From Chromatiales bacterium (GTDB lineage Bacteria > Pseudomonadota > Gammaproteobacteria > JACCYU01), in contig JAPSGG010000096.1 of assembly GCA_031177845.1 (NCBI GenBank), positions 1 to 6,287 on the forward strand: a stretch of 6,287 nucleotides of DNA. Reading direction: 5' to 3'. The notes below the pieces were generated by a model. That model saw nothing but the letters and a program-made list of their open reading frames with translations, was not told the DNA's origin and searched no databases. Shown piece after piece: positions 1 to 6,287 of this stretch. The translations under genes were made by a program, and so were the position numbers. Each line of letters begins with the position of its first letter. Position 1 is the first letter of the stretch.

Positions 1-306
1 ATCGTCCTCCAACAGGATCGCGGCTTCGAGCCTTGACCGGACGGGGCCGGGCGCCCAAGCCTCGGCGGAGTCGCCGCTTCTCACGGGCGGAATCCGGATG
101 CGATCGTCCACCGCGAGGCGATAGCTCGGTTTCACCCGACCCTTATTCACGCGCACCTCGCCATTGCGCAGAATGCGATAGACGTGGCTGCGCGGCACAC
201 CCTTTAAGTACCGCGTCAGAAAATTATCGATGCGTTGTCCGGCCTGCTCGCGGTCCACCTCCACATGGGAAACCGTGCCCGCTTCCGGTTTGGCGGGTCT
301 ATGCAT
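1..306 (-). CDS. rluC: 23S rRNA pseudouridine synthase RluC, N-terminal part (cut by left window edge)
   Basis: The reverse strand reads 102 codons from the ATG at 306-304 to the window edge without a stop. The product starts MHRPAKPEAGTVSHVEVD and continues with AGQRIDNFLTRYLKGVPRS, then YRILRNGEVRVNKGRVKPSY and an RIPPVR segment. This is the S4-type RNA-binding domain of the RluC family (about residues 20-78), very close to E. coli RluC as I recall it. The part seen ends at LLEDD, just before the catalytic domain, so the active-site aspartate is outside the window. The family makes pseudouridines at positions 955, 2504 and 2580 of 23S rRNA (E. coli numbering). An in-frame TAG at 327-325 on this strand makes 306 the earliest ATG. 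No good Shine-Dalgarno precedes it. The gene is divergent from rne, the usual arrangement in gammaproteobacteria. RluD is the nearest alternative, but the VPRS/IPPVR pattern and the rne neighbour favour RluC. Confidence 0.93.
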   Translation of the reverse strand, partial: MHRPAKPEAGTVSHVEVDREQAGQRIDNFLTRYLKGVPRSHVYRILRNGEVRVNKGRVKPSYRLAVDDRIRIPPVRSGDSAEAWAPGPVRSRLEAAILLEDD

Positions 307-335
307 TGAGGCGCGGACTCGGCGCTACTATGTAT

Positions 336-364
336 TTGAGGAGACTAATCATTGCTGCTATATT
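336..364 (+). promoter_or_regulatory. Candidate sigma70 promoter for rne
   Basis: TTGAGG at 336-341 (four of six matches to TTGACA) and TATATT at 359-364 (five of six to TATAAT) are separated by exactly 17 bp. Transcription would begin near 371 and give a leader of about 424 nt before the rne ATG. The E. coli rne leader from its main promoter is about 361 nt, so the distance is plausible. Other AT-rich spots nearer the gene, such as CATAAT at 637-642, lack a matching -35 box. This is a reading by eye, with no experimental support. Confidence 0.5.
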
Positions 365-370
365 CCAGTT

Positions 371-794
371 GTGATTCTGGTTGCGGCGAGGCGTCCAAAT
401 CCCTAAACCCGATACCAGCCCCGCCAGTTTATACCGATCCGATTTTCACGCGGGGCTCTTTCAGCTCCGAATGCGGGTGTTGCAAGAATCAGGCTGCTGA
501 TCGCAAGCCACACGGCAGACGGCGAGGCCAGCATTTGGCTCGCGACAAGATCTTAGCGAGCGCGCAGCTTCATTCAGCCCCACTCGAGGTATCGCTCACA
601 GGCGTGATAAAGACTAATGAGCGGTGATTTAAACAACATAATCCCCACCTGCCTGCGGCTGGCCCAAGGCGCCATGTTTCCGTGGCTCTGGTTGTGCGCA
701 TACGCCGCCGTCTCGCCGACCGCCAACGCCGCATGCCGCGCAAGCATGCCTGCGCTCAAGGCGTGGGTGGAACTGCCAGTTCGAGAATTACCTG
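371..794 (+). promoter_or_regulatory. Long rne 5' leader, probable autoregulatory untranslated region
   Basis: No convincing gene lies in the 488 bp between the rluC and rne start codons. If the promoter at 336-364 is right, about 424 nt of this is untranslated rne leader. In E. coli and relatives the rne leader folds into hairpins that RNase E itself cleaves, so the enzyme controls its own mRNA level. Here the last 130 nt are rich in possible pairing: GGCG at 668-671 can pair with CGCC at 703-706 around an inner CCA/TGG pair, and a longer hairpin lies at 726-764. I cannot establish homology to the E. coli elements by eye. Short ORFs that cross this region (for example one from 617 running into rne out of frame) look like chance. 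The rluC promoter should also lie in this gap, but I found no good candidate on the minus strand. Confidence 0.45.
726..764 (+). promoter_or_regulatory. Two-part hairpin in the rne leader, 30 nt before the start codon
   Basis: The outer stem is ACGCC (726-730) with GGCGT (760-764), five perfect pairs. The inner stem is GCATGC (731-736) with GCATGC (744-749), six perfect pairs, closed by the loop CGCGCAA. The two stems stack directly on the left side, and a 10-nt bulge (750-759) lies on the right. The 11 pairs sit just upstream of the ribosome-binding region of rne. A role in RNase E feedback or translation control is inferred from the position only. It lacks a T-run, so it is not an intrinsic terminator. 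Confidence 0.5.
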
Positions 795-3125
795 ATGAAA
801 CGAATTCTGATCAACGCGACGCAACAAGAAGAATTGCGCGTGGCCATGGTCGATGGCCAAAAACTCTATGACCTTGATATCGAGTCACCCGCCCGCGAAC
901 AGCGCAAGTCCAATATTTACAAGGGAATTGTAACCCGAGTCGAGCCCAGCCTAGAGGCGGCCTTCGTCAATTACGGGGCCGAACGGCATGGCTTTCTGCC
1001 GCTCAAGGAGATCGTCCGCACCTCATTCGACGAGGCGCCGGTGGACGATGTAGAGCGCCGCTCCATAAGGGATTTGGTCAAGGAAGGGCAGGAGCTGGTC
1101 GTGCAGGTCGAACGCGAGGAGCGCGGCAACAAGGGCGCGGCGCTCACCACCTTCATCAGTCTCGCCGGCCGCTATCTGGTATTGATGCCAAACAATCCGC
1201 GCGCCGGCGGTGTATCGCGGCGCATCGAGGGCGAAGAGCGCGACGAAGTCCGCGAGGCCTTAGGCCGCATCGATATCCCCGCCGGTATGGGCGTCATCGT
1301 GCGCACGGCGGGCGTCGGTCGCTCCACGGAAGAGCTGGAATGGGACCTCGACTATCTCAAGACCCTCTGGGCGGCGATCCAGCAGGCCGCTCAGGAGCGC
1401 TCTGCTCCATTCCTGATCCATCAGGAGAGCAACGTCATCCTGCGCGCCCTGCGCGATCACCTGCGCAGCGACATCGGCGAGATCATCGTCGACGACCCAA
1501 AGGTCTTCACCCAGGCCTCGGAGTTCATGCAGCACGTCATGCCGCATAACCTCAAGAAGCTGAAGCTCTACGAGGATCGCGTACCGCTGTTCAACCGTTA
1601 TCAGGTTGAAAGCCAGATCGAATCAGCCTTTGAACGCGTGGTCTATCTGCCCTCCGGCGGCGCCATCGCGATCGACCACACCGAGGCGCTAGTTTCTATC
1701 GACATCAACTCGGCGCGTGCCACCAAGGGTAGCGACATTGAGGACACCGCGCTAAACACGAATCTGGAGGCGGCCGATGAAATCGCCCGCCAGCTGCGGC
1801 TGCGCGATGTGGGCGGCCTGATCGTCATCGACTTCATCGACATGGCCTCCAACAAGAATCAGCGCGAGGTGGAAAACCGGCTGCGTGATGCGCTGCGCAT
1901 GGATCGTGCGCGGGTGCAGGTGGGCCGTATTTCGCGCTTTGGTCTGCTGGAGATGTCACGTCAGCGGCTGCGCCCCAGCTTGGGCGAATCCAGCCAGATC
2001 GTCTGCCCGCGTTGCATGGGTCACGGCACCATCCGTGGCGTCGAATCGCTCGCCCTGTCCGTGCTGCGTCTGATGGAAGAGGAGGCCATGAAGGAGAAGA
2101 CCGGGCGCGTGGTCGCGCAGCTTCCCATCGAGATCACCAGTTTCCTTCTCAATGAAAAACGCAGCGCCATCGCCGAGATCGAGAGCCGCCACCAGGCGCA
2201 ACTGATTGTGGTGCCGAATCCGAACCTCGAAACCCCGCACTTCCAGGTCTTGCGATACCGTGCGGATGATGATGAGATCAAGGACAAGAGCAGCTACGAA
2301 CTGGTGACTCCGGAAGCCCCACCGGCGCCAGCGGTTGGTCGACAACGAACCACCATCGAGACGCCGGCCGTACAAGCGATCGTATCCGCGCATCCCGTTC
2401 CACCCCCCGCGCCGGAGGATGCGAGTGAGACAGTCCATTCCGGCTTTCTCGTGAGACTGTGGAACAGCATATTCGCCTCAAGCACAGAGCATTCGCCTAA
2501 AAAATCGACGCAAGAAGATAGGATCCGCCGTCCGCGCGCGCCACGCACCGAACGCCAGGACGGCGCCCCGCGGGCTCGCCCGGCGAGCTCGAAAACCGTT
2601 CAATCCAGTAAGCCCGCCGCGGGTGAAGTCGACGCCCAAAGACAGCCCGTGCAGGGCAAGGCGCAGGAAGTATCATCCGGAAATCGCCGGCGCGGCCGCG
2701 GGAGTAGTCGCAGACGGCGCAAGTCACAGGAAGCCCAAGCGACAGCGCGCGGCGAGGCATCCGATAGCGGGGGCCGCGGCTCCAATCCGGATGCGCGGTC
2801 AACGAGTTCGGCCAGATCGGGCTCTGACTCCGGAAAAAGCGGGACCCGCGACAACTCAGGAAGCCGGTCTCAATCGCGAAGAGAGCGTCGTCAGGCAATC
2901 GGCGATGCGCAAGCATCAAACGCAGTACTGCCAAGCACAGAATCTCCTGTGCACGCGGATGGCGACACCAACCCCGGGACCGAGACGGTGCAGTCCGCTC
3001 CAGTCGAGAGCAGGCCCGAAAACGACGTTCGGCGAGACGATGCATCCGCCCGGTCCACCACGAGCCCGAATCCTGAAAAACGGGAAACCATGGCCGGAGG
3101 AATCCCCTCAAATGGCGGAGCTTAG
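795..3125 (+). CDS. rne: Ribonuclease E (complete, 776 aa, short C-terminal scaffold)
   Basis: This is an endoribonuclease that starts mRNA decay and processes rRNA and tRNA precursors at the inner membrane. The product opens [20 protein letters not shown], nearly identical to E. coli RNase E. In order: RNase H-like part, S1 domain (about 36-118), 5'-sensor (R170-T171), DNase I-like catalytic domain with D303 (in SIDINSAR) and D346 (in IVIDFIDM), zinc link C404-PR-C407, then the small domain to about 500. The catalytic and zinc residues keep E. coli numbering. Residues 550-563 ([14 protein letters not shown]) form an amphipathic segment like the E. coli membrane-targeting helix. After it comes a Ser/Arg/Gly-rich tail with Arg clusters at about 576-596, 630-643 and 694-699, the usual RNA-binding type. 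The protein is about 285 residues shorter than E. coli RNase E (1061 aa), and I see no clear enolase or PNPase docking motif. RNase G is excluded by length and tail. The start is fixed by homology; the upstream GAG at 783-785 is only a weak ribosome-binding site. Confidence 0.98.
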   Translation: MKRILINATQQEELRVAMVDGQKLYDLDIESPAREQRKSNIYKGIVTRVEPSLEAAFVNYGAERHGFLPLKEIVRTSFDEAPVDDVERRSIRDLVKEGQELVVQVEREERGNKGAALTTFISLAGRYLVLMPNNPRAGGVSRRIEGEERDEVREALGRIDIPAGMGVIVRTAGVGRSTEELEWDLDYLKTLWAAIQQAAQERSAPFLIHQESNVILRALRDHLRSDIGEIIVDDPKVFTQASEFMQHVMPHNLKKLKLYEDRVPLFNRYQVESQIESAFERVVYLPSGGAIAIDHTEALVSIDINSARATKGSDIEDTALNTNLEAADEIARQLRLRDVGGLIVIDFIDMASNKNQREVENRLRDALRMDRARVQVGRISRFGLLEMSRQRLRPSLGESSQIVCPRCMGHGTIRGVESLALSVLRLMEEEAMKEKTGRVVAQLPIEITSFLLNEKRSAIAEIESRHQAQLIVVPNPNLETPHFQVLRYRADDDEIKDKSSYELVTPEAPPAPAVGRQRTTIETPAVQAIVSAHPVPPPAPEDASETVHSGFLVRLWNSIFASSTEHSPKKSTQEDRIRRPRAPRTERQDGAPRARPASSKTVQSSKPAAGEVDAQRQPVQGKAQEVSSGNRRRGRGSSRRRRKSQEAQATARGEASDSGGRGSNPDARSTSSARSGSDSGKSGTRDNSGSRSQSRRERRQAIGDAQASNAVLPSTESPVHADGDTNPGTETVQSAPVESRPENDVRRDDASARSTTSPNPEKRETMAGGIPSNGGA

Positions 3126-3318
3126 CTACTGCTTCACAAGTAGATTCTGCAGTTATCGAGTCAGCGGACGGATGCCGAGGCGGAAAGCAATCCTATGCCT
3201 ACAGCCACCCGATGGCTCGGAGCGGGTCAACGATTCGGGCTAGACTCCATCGAGAGAAGAAACGCCTGGTTAGTTTGGCTTAATGCTGAGGGCGGACTGA
3301 AGACTAAAGGCGCTGCGC

Positions 3319-3912
3319 TTACAGACCATGCTGCGCGCGGATGTGCGCCAGCAGGCCGCGCCCGGCGTCCTCGACCAGGTCCAGAACCCGTTCGAAACCA
3401 CTCCCACCGCCGTAGTATGGATCCGGCACTTCGGGGTGCGCCGGCGTGCGAGCAAAATCCATAAACAGCCTCACCTTGTGCTCCCGGCTAGGCGTCAACA
3501 TCTCGCGCAGATCGCGCAGATTCTCATTATCCATGGCCAGGATATAGTCGAAGCTCTCGAAGTCCTTCGCATCGATGCGCCGCGCACGCAGCCGGCTGAG
3601 ATCGTACCCACGCTTTAAGGCCGCAGCCACGGCGCGTTGATCGGGCGGCTTTCCCACGTGGTAGGCATACGTACCGGCGGAATCCACCTCTATGGCCTCT
3701 GTTAGACCTGCCTCTTGAACCAGCCTCTCGAACACGCCGCGTGCTGTGGGCGAGCGGCAGATGTTGCCCATGCACACGAAGAGAACGCGTATCCTTGGCT
3801 GTGCTCTGGCCGGCTCAACTAGATTAATATCATCGATCACCAAAGTTTGGCGCGGATCTCTCAGCTTTTTGAACAATGACTTAAGGAACACTTCTTGGAA
3901 ACGCTCTTGCAT
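3319..3912 (-). CDS. Low-molecular-weight protein tyrosine phosphatase with N-terminal extension
   Basis: Family members remove phosphate from tyrosine residues in the cytoplasm, often to control capsule or exopolysaccharide kinases. From the ATG at 3912 the product has 197 residues. The P-loop [17 protein letters not shown] contains the CX5R signature: nucleophile C47, R53 and S54. The general-acid aspartate is D164 in DPYYGG, and [15 protein letters not shown] is the usual conserved stretch after the P-loop. Typical members have about 150-160 residues and start just before the P-loop. Here about 40 extra residues precede it, basic and amphipathic at first ([14 protein letters not shown]). 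The start is uncertain: GTG at 3933 and 3927, ATG at 3912, and GTG at 3840 are all in frame, none has a good Shine-Dalgarno, and a stop lies at 3963-3961. The gene converges on rne across 193 bp. No tyrosine kinase or polysaccharide gene is nearby, so the substrate is unknown. Arsenate reductase of the same fold is less likely, given the PTP-type DPYYGG motif. Confidence 0.9.
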   Translation of the reverse strand: MQERFQEVFLKSLFKKLRDPRQTLVIDDINLVEPARAQPRIRVLFVCMGNICRSPTARGVFERLVQEAGLTEAIEVDSAGTYAYHVGKPPDQRAVAAALKRGYDLSRLRARRIDAKDFESFDYILAMDNENLRDLREMLTPSREHKVRLFMDFARTPAHPEVPDPYYGGGSGFERVLDLVEDAGRGLLAHIRAQHGL

Positions 3913-3936
3913 CCACGTACGATTCACGAGCACGTC

Positions 3937-3952
3937 GCGGAGAGGGGGGATT
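3937..3952 (-). repeat. Near-copy of the tRNA-Ser 3' end
   Basis: On the plus strand, GCGGAGAGGGGGGATT at 3937-3952 matches GCGGAGAGGGAGGGATT at 4112-4128 except for one missing A. The second copy is the 3' part of the adjacent tRNA-Ser (T-arm 3' strand, acceptor 3' strand, discriminator base and the first C of CCA), in the same orientation. The copies are 175 bp apart. tRNA 3' ends are common integration sites, so this could be a scar of an attachment site or a partial tRNA duplication. It is short and purine-rich, so chance is also possible. It lies immediately upstream of the possible GTG start (3933) of the phosphatase gene. Confidence 0.5.
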
Positions 3953-4109
3953 GCTCCGGCCTATCCCTGCCCTCCACTCCTCGGGCCCGCGCCTCGCACG
4001 GTTCAAAATTGCTGTCGGCATTTTTGTCGAATCTCGCGGGGGTCCTCACCCTTCCTCACCAGTACTTCAAGCATGGTGCAATTTCGAGCAGCGAGATATC
4101 TAGCCAAAC

Positions 4110-4197
4110 TGGCGGAGAGGGAGGGATTCGAACCCCCGGACCCCGAAGGGTCAACGGTTTTCAAGACCGCCGCTTTCGACCGCTCAGCCACCTCTCC
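4110..4197 (-). tRNA. tRNA-Ser(UGA)
   Basis: The reverse strand from 4197 to 4110 folds as an 88-nt class II tRNA with encoded CCA. The acceptor stem is GGAGAGG with CCTCTCC, followed by discriminator G and CCA. The anticodon loop is CTTGAAA with anticodon TGA (plus-strand 4161-4163), reading UCA and other UCN serine codons. The long variable arm GACCC-TTC-GGGGTC is the mark of a serine tRNA. The T-loop TTCGAAT closes a GGGGG/CCCTC stem. Length and pattern match E. coli tRNA-Ser(UGA), also 88 nt. A possible -10 box (TATTCT on the minus strand, 4215-4210) lies 12 nt upstream but has no clear -35 partner. An ORF that appears to run through it (4200-4003) is an artefact of the tRNA sequence. Confidence 0.97.
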
Positions 4198-4483
4198 CAT
4201 GAGAAAACCAGAATACCAGCCTCACCCAAAATGCGTCTAGGCAGTAACGTCGCGCCGACGAGCAAAGGGCCACTATCCCGTGGTCGGCCACCGTGCAATC
4301 CGTTCGTCGGCCCATTCGTACCGTTTATTCAGCTCGCGCCGCCGGGCGCATTCGCAATCCCGCGTGCGTACGGTAAGAGAATCGAATGAAGCATACCTTA
4401 CAGCGTTCCCTGCGAATCCCTCGTTCGGATGCGCGGCCGACGGGGCATTCCTTCATAGGCCGTACGAAACTCAACGAATCCTG

Positions 4484-4509
4484 CCTAGGGGCTGCTCCTA
4501 GGGGCTTCT
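4484..4509. repeat. Two tandem 13-bp repeats containing CCTAGG palindromes
   Basis: CCTAGGGGCTGCT (4484-4496) is followed directly by CCTAGGGGCTTCT (4497-4509), with 12 of 13 bases identical. Because CCTAGG is self-complementary, the two copies can also pair as a six-base stem with the loop GGCTGCT. The pair lies 88 bp upstream of the receiver-PAS-GGDEF-EAL start codon. It could be two binding sites for a regulator on nearly the same face of the helix, or a simple slippage duplication. The sequence alone does not decide. Confidence 0.6.
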
Positions 4510-4519
4510 CATAGAGGGC

Positions 4520-4531
4520 TGCGGCGCCGCA
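4520..4531. repeat. Perfect 12-bp palindrome TGCGGCGCCGCA
   Basis: TGCGGCGCCGCA reads the same on both strands. It ends one base before the ATG of the 22-codon ORF at 4532 and would cover that ORF's ribosome-binding region (an AGAGGG lies just upstream at 4513-4518). Possible roles are a dimeric operator or a structure that hides the ribosome site. In GC-rich DNA a 12-bp palindrome can arise by chance. Confidence 0.35.
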
Positions 4532-4600
4532 ATGAGTAGTCGGCAGTATTTACTCGCTGGCCATAACTGGCGGCTCCCTGACTGGCCCACGCGGCAATGA
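4532..4600 (+). CDS. Possible 22-residue leader peptide, stop overlaps next start (ATGA)
   Basis: ATG at 4532 opens a 22-codon frame encoding MSSRQYLLAGHNW and then RLPDWPTRQ, ending with TGA at 4598-4600. That TGA overlaps the ATG of the receiver-PAS-GGDEF-EAL gene (4597-4599) as ATGA, a common arrangement for translational coupling. The downstream gene has no good Shine-Dalgarno of its own (CCCACGCGGCA precedes it), which would fit coupling. Against it, the ORF is short, its best ribosome site (AGAGGG, 4513-4518) is 13 nt from the ATG, and the peptide matches no family I know. An in-frame TAG at 4499-4501 rules out a longer upstream gene. Confidence 0.3.
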   Translation: MSSRQYLLAGHNWRLPDWPTRQ

Positions 4601-6287
4601 ATCATCCGCTACAGATTCTGCTCGCCGAGGACAGCGAGGAGGACGCCGCCTTGATCGCGCGAGCGCTTTACGACGGCGGCTTGGAGTTCGAGCTTCGGCG
4701 CGTGGATACCGCGGCCGATTACCTTGCGGCTCTCGACGCCGGTCCCGATCTCATCTTGGCGGACTATTTCCTGCCGCAGTTTGGCGCCGAGCGCGCCCTC
4801 GCGCTGTTGCAGGAACGTGCCCTCGATATTCCATTTATCGTGGTCTCCGGGCTGATCAATGCGAATACGGCAGTCGCGTTGATGCGGGCGGGCGCGCATG
4901 ACTACTTGGTCAAGCACGATCTGGCCCGGCTGGCTCCCGCGGTGCAACGCGAGCTGCGCGAGGCACGCAGGCGCGCGGCACAGCGCCGGGCCGAGGCGGC
5001 GCTGCGCGACAGCGAGGAGAAGCTGCGCTTGATCATGGAGAATGTGAGCGATCTGGTCATGATGCTGGATACCGAGGGAAGACGGCTATACGCCAGCGCC
5101 TCCTATCGAATCTTATTCGACGCGCTTGAGAAGCTGCCGGGCACCGACTCATTCGCGGAGATTCATCCGGCCGACCGCGAACGCGTGCGTAGCGTGTTCA
5201 GGCAGACAGTGGCAACCGGTATCGGCCAACGCTGCGAGTTTCGCCTTGTGATCAAGGACCGGGGCGTACGCTATTTGGAGTCTCAGGGCAGTGTAATTCT
5301 GGATGATGCCGGAAAGGTGTCGAAGGTCGTGCTCGTCTCTCGCGACGTGACCGAGCGCAAGCAATCCGACGCGCGTATCCAATACCTGGCGCATTCTGAC
5401 GGTCTCACCGGGTTGCCGAATCGCACGCTTCTGGCGGAGCGTATCGGGCAAGCCATCGCCCTGGGCGATCGACATGGGACCTGTCTGGCACTGCTGTTCA
5501 TCGATCTCGACCATTTCAAGACCATCAATGATTCTTTAGGACACCAGGTCGGCGACCAGATGCTTAAGCAGGTGGCCTCCCGATTGGTTCAGTGCATGCG
5601 CAAGAGCGACTTCCTGGCACGCCTGGGCGGCGATGAGTTCCTGATGACGCTGAGCGGGATCAAACGCGTGCAAGATGCGGCCCATGTCGCGCAGAACATC
5701 GTTGCCTCCATTGCCCGGCCTTATCACGTCGGCTCGCAGATACTCCATACCTCCTGCAGCATCGGTTTGAGCATCTATCCGACGGACGGGCGCGACGTGC
5801 AGACCTTGATGAGAAACGCCGACATGGCCATGTATCACGCCAAGGAGCGGGGGCGCGATAACTACCAGTTTTTCTCGCCCGAGATGGACGCCCGGGCGGC
5901 AGAGCGGCTTACGCTTGGCAACGCACTTCAACGCGCGCTGGAGCGCGAGGAGTTCGAGCTGCATTTTCAACCTTACATCAAGCTCAGCTCGGGCCGCATC
6001 ACGGGCGTCGAGGCGCTGATCCGCTGGCAGCACGCTGAACTGGGGCTGCTGCCGCCCGCCAAGTTCATTCCGCTTGCGGAGGACACCGGCCAGATTGTGC
6101 CTATCGGCCAGTGGGTGTTGCGCACTGCGTGCGAGCAGATGAGAGTGTGGCAGGCGCGGGGTATCAGCGGTGTACGGCTAGCGATCAATCTATCGGCGCG
6201 CCAGTTCCGGCAGGCGGATCTCCCATGGCAGATCGCCATGGCGCTCAAGGAATCCGGTCTGGAGGCCTACACGTTGGAGCTGGAGAT
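4597..6287 (+). CDS. Receiver-PAS-GGDEF-EAL cyclic di-GMP signalling protein (cut by right window edge)
   Basis: An open frame of 563 codons runs off the right edge. Residues 5-120 form a response-regulator receiver: acidic pocket E11-D12, phospho-acceptor D56 (in ILADYFLP), S84 and K106 (in YLVKHD). A charged helix (about 115-140) leads to a PAS domain (about 140-255) ending in SRDVTERKQ. The GGDEF domain follows (about 262-425): DGLTGLPNR, the metal-binding FIDLDHFK, and GGDEF at 344-348. Five residues before GGDEF, R335-KS-D338 forms the RxxD inhibitory site. The EAL domain starts at about 440, with HFQPYIKL, EAL-type E472-A-L in GVEALIRW, and N531 in NLSARQF. The window stops at LELE, where the next metal-binding motif begins, leaving roughly half of the EAL domain outside. 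GGDEF domains make c-di-GMP and EAL domains degrade it; the visible residues of both are intact. A stop at 4579-4581 makes 4597 the earliest ATG. No partner histidine kinase is visible. Confidence 0.95.
   Translation, partial: MNHPLQILLAEDSEEDAALIARALYDGGLEFELRRVDTAADYLAALDAGPDLILADYFLPQFGAERALALLQERALDIPFIVVSGLINANTAVALMRAGAHDYLVKHDLARLAPAVQRELREARRRAAQRRAEAALRDSEEKLRLIMENVSDLVMMLDTEGRRLYASASYRILFDALEKLPGTDSFAEIHPADRERVRSVFRQTVATGIGQRCEFRLVIKDRGVRYLESQGSVILDDAGKVSKVVLVSRDVTERKQSDARIQYLAHSDGLTGLPNRTLLAERIGQAIALGDRHGTCLALLFIDLDHFKTINDSLGHQVGDQMLKQVASRLVQCMRKSDFLARLGGDEFLMTLSGIKRVQDAAHVAQNIVASIARPYHVGSQILHTSCSIGLSIYPTDGRDVQTLMRNADMAMYHAKERGRDNYQFFSPEMDARAAERLTLGNALQRALEREEFELHFQPYIKLSSGRITGVEALIRWQHAELGLLPPAKFIPLAEDTGQIVPIGQWVLRTACEQMRVWQARGISGVRLAINLSARQFRQADLPWQIAMALKESGLEAYTLELE

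Larger units (their letters stand above)
4198..4596. other. Intergenic stretch between tRNA-Ser and the c-di-GMP signalling gene
   Basis: About 400 bp with no recognisable large gene. The only long reading frame (4280-4501, plus) gives a Ser/Arg-rich product resembling no family I know. The stretch holds a small GC hairpin (GCGCC 4336-4340 with GGCGC 4345-4349, loop GCCG, no T-run), a 13-bp tandem repeat (4484-4509), a 12-bp palindrome (4520-4531) and a 22-codon ORF (4532-4600). The tRNA promoter on the minus strand and the promoter for the downstream gene must be in here. I saw no convincing -35/-10 pair for the latter, so an alternative sigma factor or activator is possible. Confidence 0.5.

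Noticed and set aside
617..871. An 84-codon plus-strand ORF that begins in the rne leader and overlaps the rne start out of frame
   Set aside because: It has no ribosome site and no recognisable product, and its end is just another frame of the conserved rne start. It was judged a chance frame rather than a regulatory upstream ORF.
2497..3111. A 204-codon minus-strand ORF antisense to the rne tail
   Set aside because: Long antisense frames are common opposite GC-rich, Arg/Ser-rich coding DNA. No motif or family is recognisable.
2623..3243. A 206-codon plus-strand ORF overlapping the rne tail, considered as a sign of a frameshift in rne
   Set aside because: The rne frame itself stays open to its own stop at 3123-3125 and keeps typical Ser/Arg-rich tail composition. 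The alternative frame resembles no RNase E tail or other family.
3126..3318. Possible intrinsic terminators in the convergent gap between rne and the phosphatase gene, such as CTACT/AGTAG (3126-3143) and ACCCG/CGGGT (3207-3227)
   Set aside because: The stems have only five pairs, the loops are large, and no T-run follows on either strand. I see no canonical terminator in this gap.
4009..4038. A possible phosphatase promoter on the minus strand (TCGACA, 17-bp spacer, TTTGAA)
   Set aside because: The -35 box is fair but the -10 box matches only three of six consensus bases, too weak to list as a feature.
4003..4200. A 65-codon minus-strand ORF beginning [15 protein letters not shown]
   Set aside because: This is the well-known false protein obtained by translating a serine tRNA gene; the sequence is tRNA-Ser(UGA).
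5149..6248. Several minus-strand ORFs of 81-165 codons opposite the GGDEF/EAL coding region
   Set aside because: The plus strand encodes an unmistakable receiver-PAS-GGDEF-EAL protein over the same bases; the minus-strand frames are its shadows.

Overview
The window looks like chromosomal DNA from a GC-rich proteobacterium, most likely a gammaproteobacterium (a betaproteobacterium is possible). The main reason is the divergent rluC/rne pair. RNase E closely follows the E. coli protein: its catalytic aspartates and zinc-link cysteines fall at the same residue numbers (D303, D346, C404, C407). I see no plasmid, phage, transposase, CRISPR or secretion genes.

Layout. Positions 1-306 (minus) hold the first 102 codons of the 23S rRNA pseudouridine synthase gene rluC, cut by the left edge. 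Positions 307-794 are a long divergent gap with a good sigma70-type promoter candidate (336-364). This implies an rne leader of about 424 nt with a clear hairpin (726-764) near the start codon, which recalls the long autoregulatory rne leader of E. coli. Positions 795-3125 (plus) encode a complete RNase E with a shortened, low-complexity scaffold half. Convergent to it, 3319-3912 (minus) encodes a low-molecular-weight protein tyrosine phosphatase with an unusual N-terminal extension. Upstream on the same strand is a complete tRNA-Ser(UGA) with encoded CCA (4110-4197). A near-copy of the tRNA's 3' end sits at 3937-3952, between the phosphatase gene and the tRNA.

Positions 4198-4596 contain no recognisable large gene, but do contain a 13-bp tandem repeat, a 12-bp palindrome and a 22-codon ORF. 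The stop codon of that ORF overlaps the next start codon as ATGA. From 4597 to the right edge (plus) runs an open-ended gene for a receiver-PAS-GGDEF-EAL protein, a two-component-type regulator of cyclic di-GMP; the window ends midway through the EAL domain.

How the genes relate. rluC and rne both act on RNA (ribosome modification; mRNA decay and RNA processing) and share a regulatory gap. The tyrosine phosphatase and the c-di-GMP protein are signalling proteins with no visible operon link to each other. I found no convincing new system. The items most worth a second look are the tRNA 3'-end near-copy, the rne leader, the ATGA-coupled small ORF with its repeats, and the phosphatase N-terminal extension.
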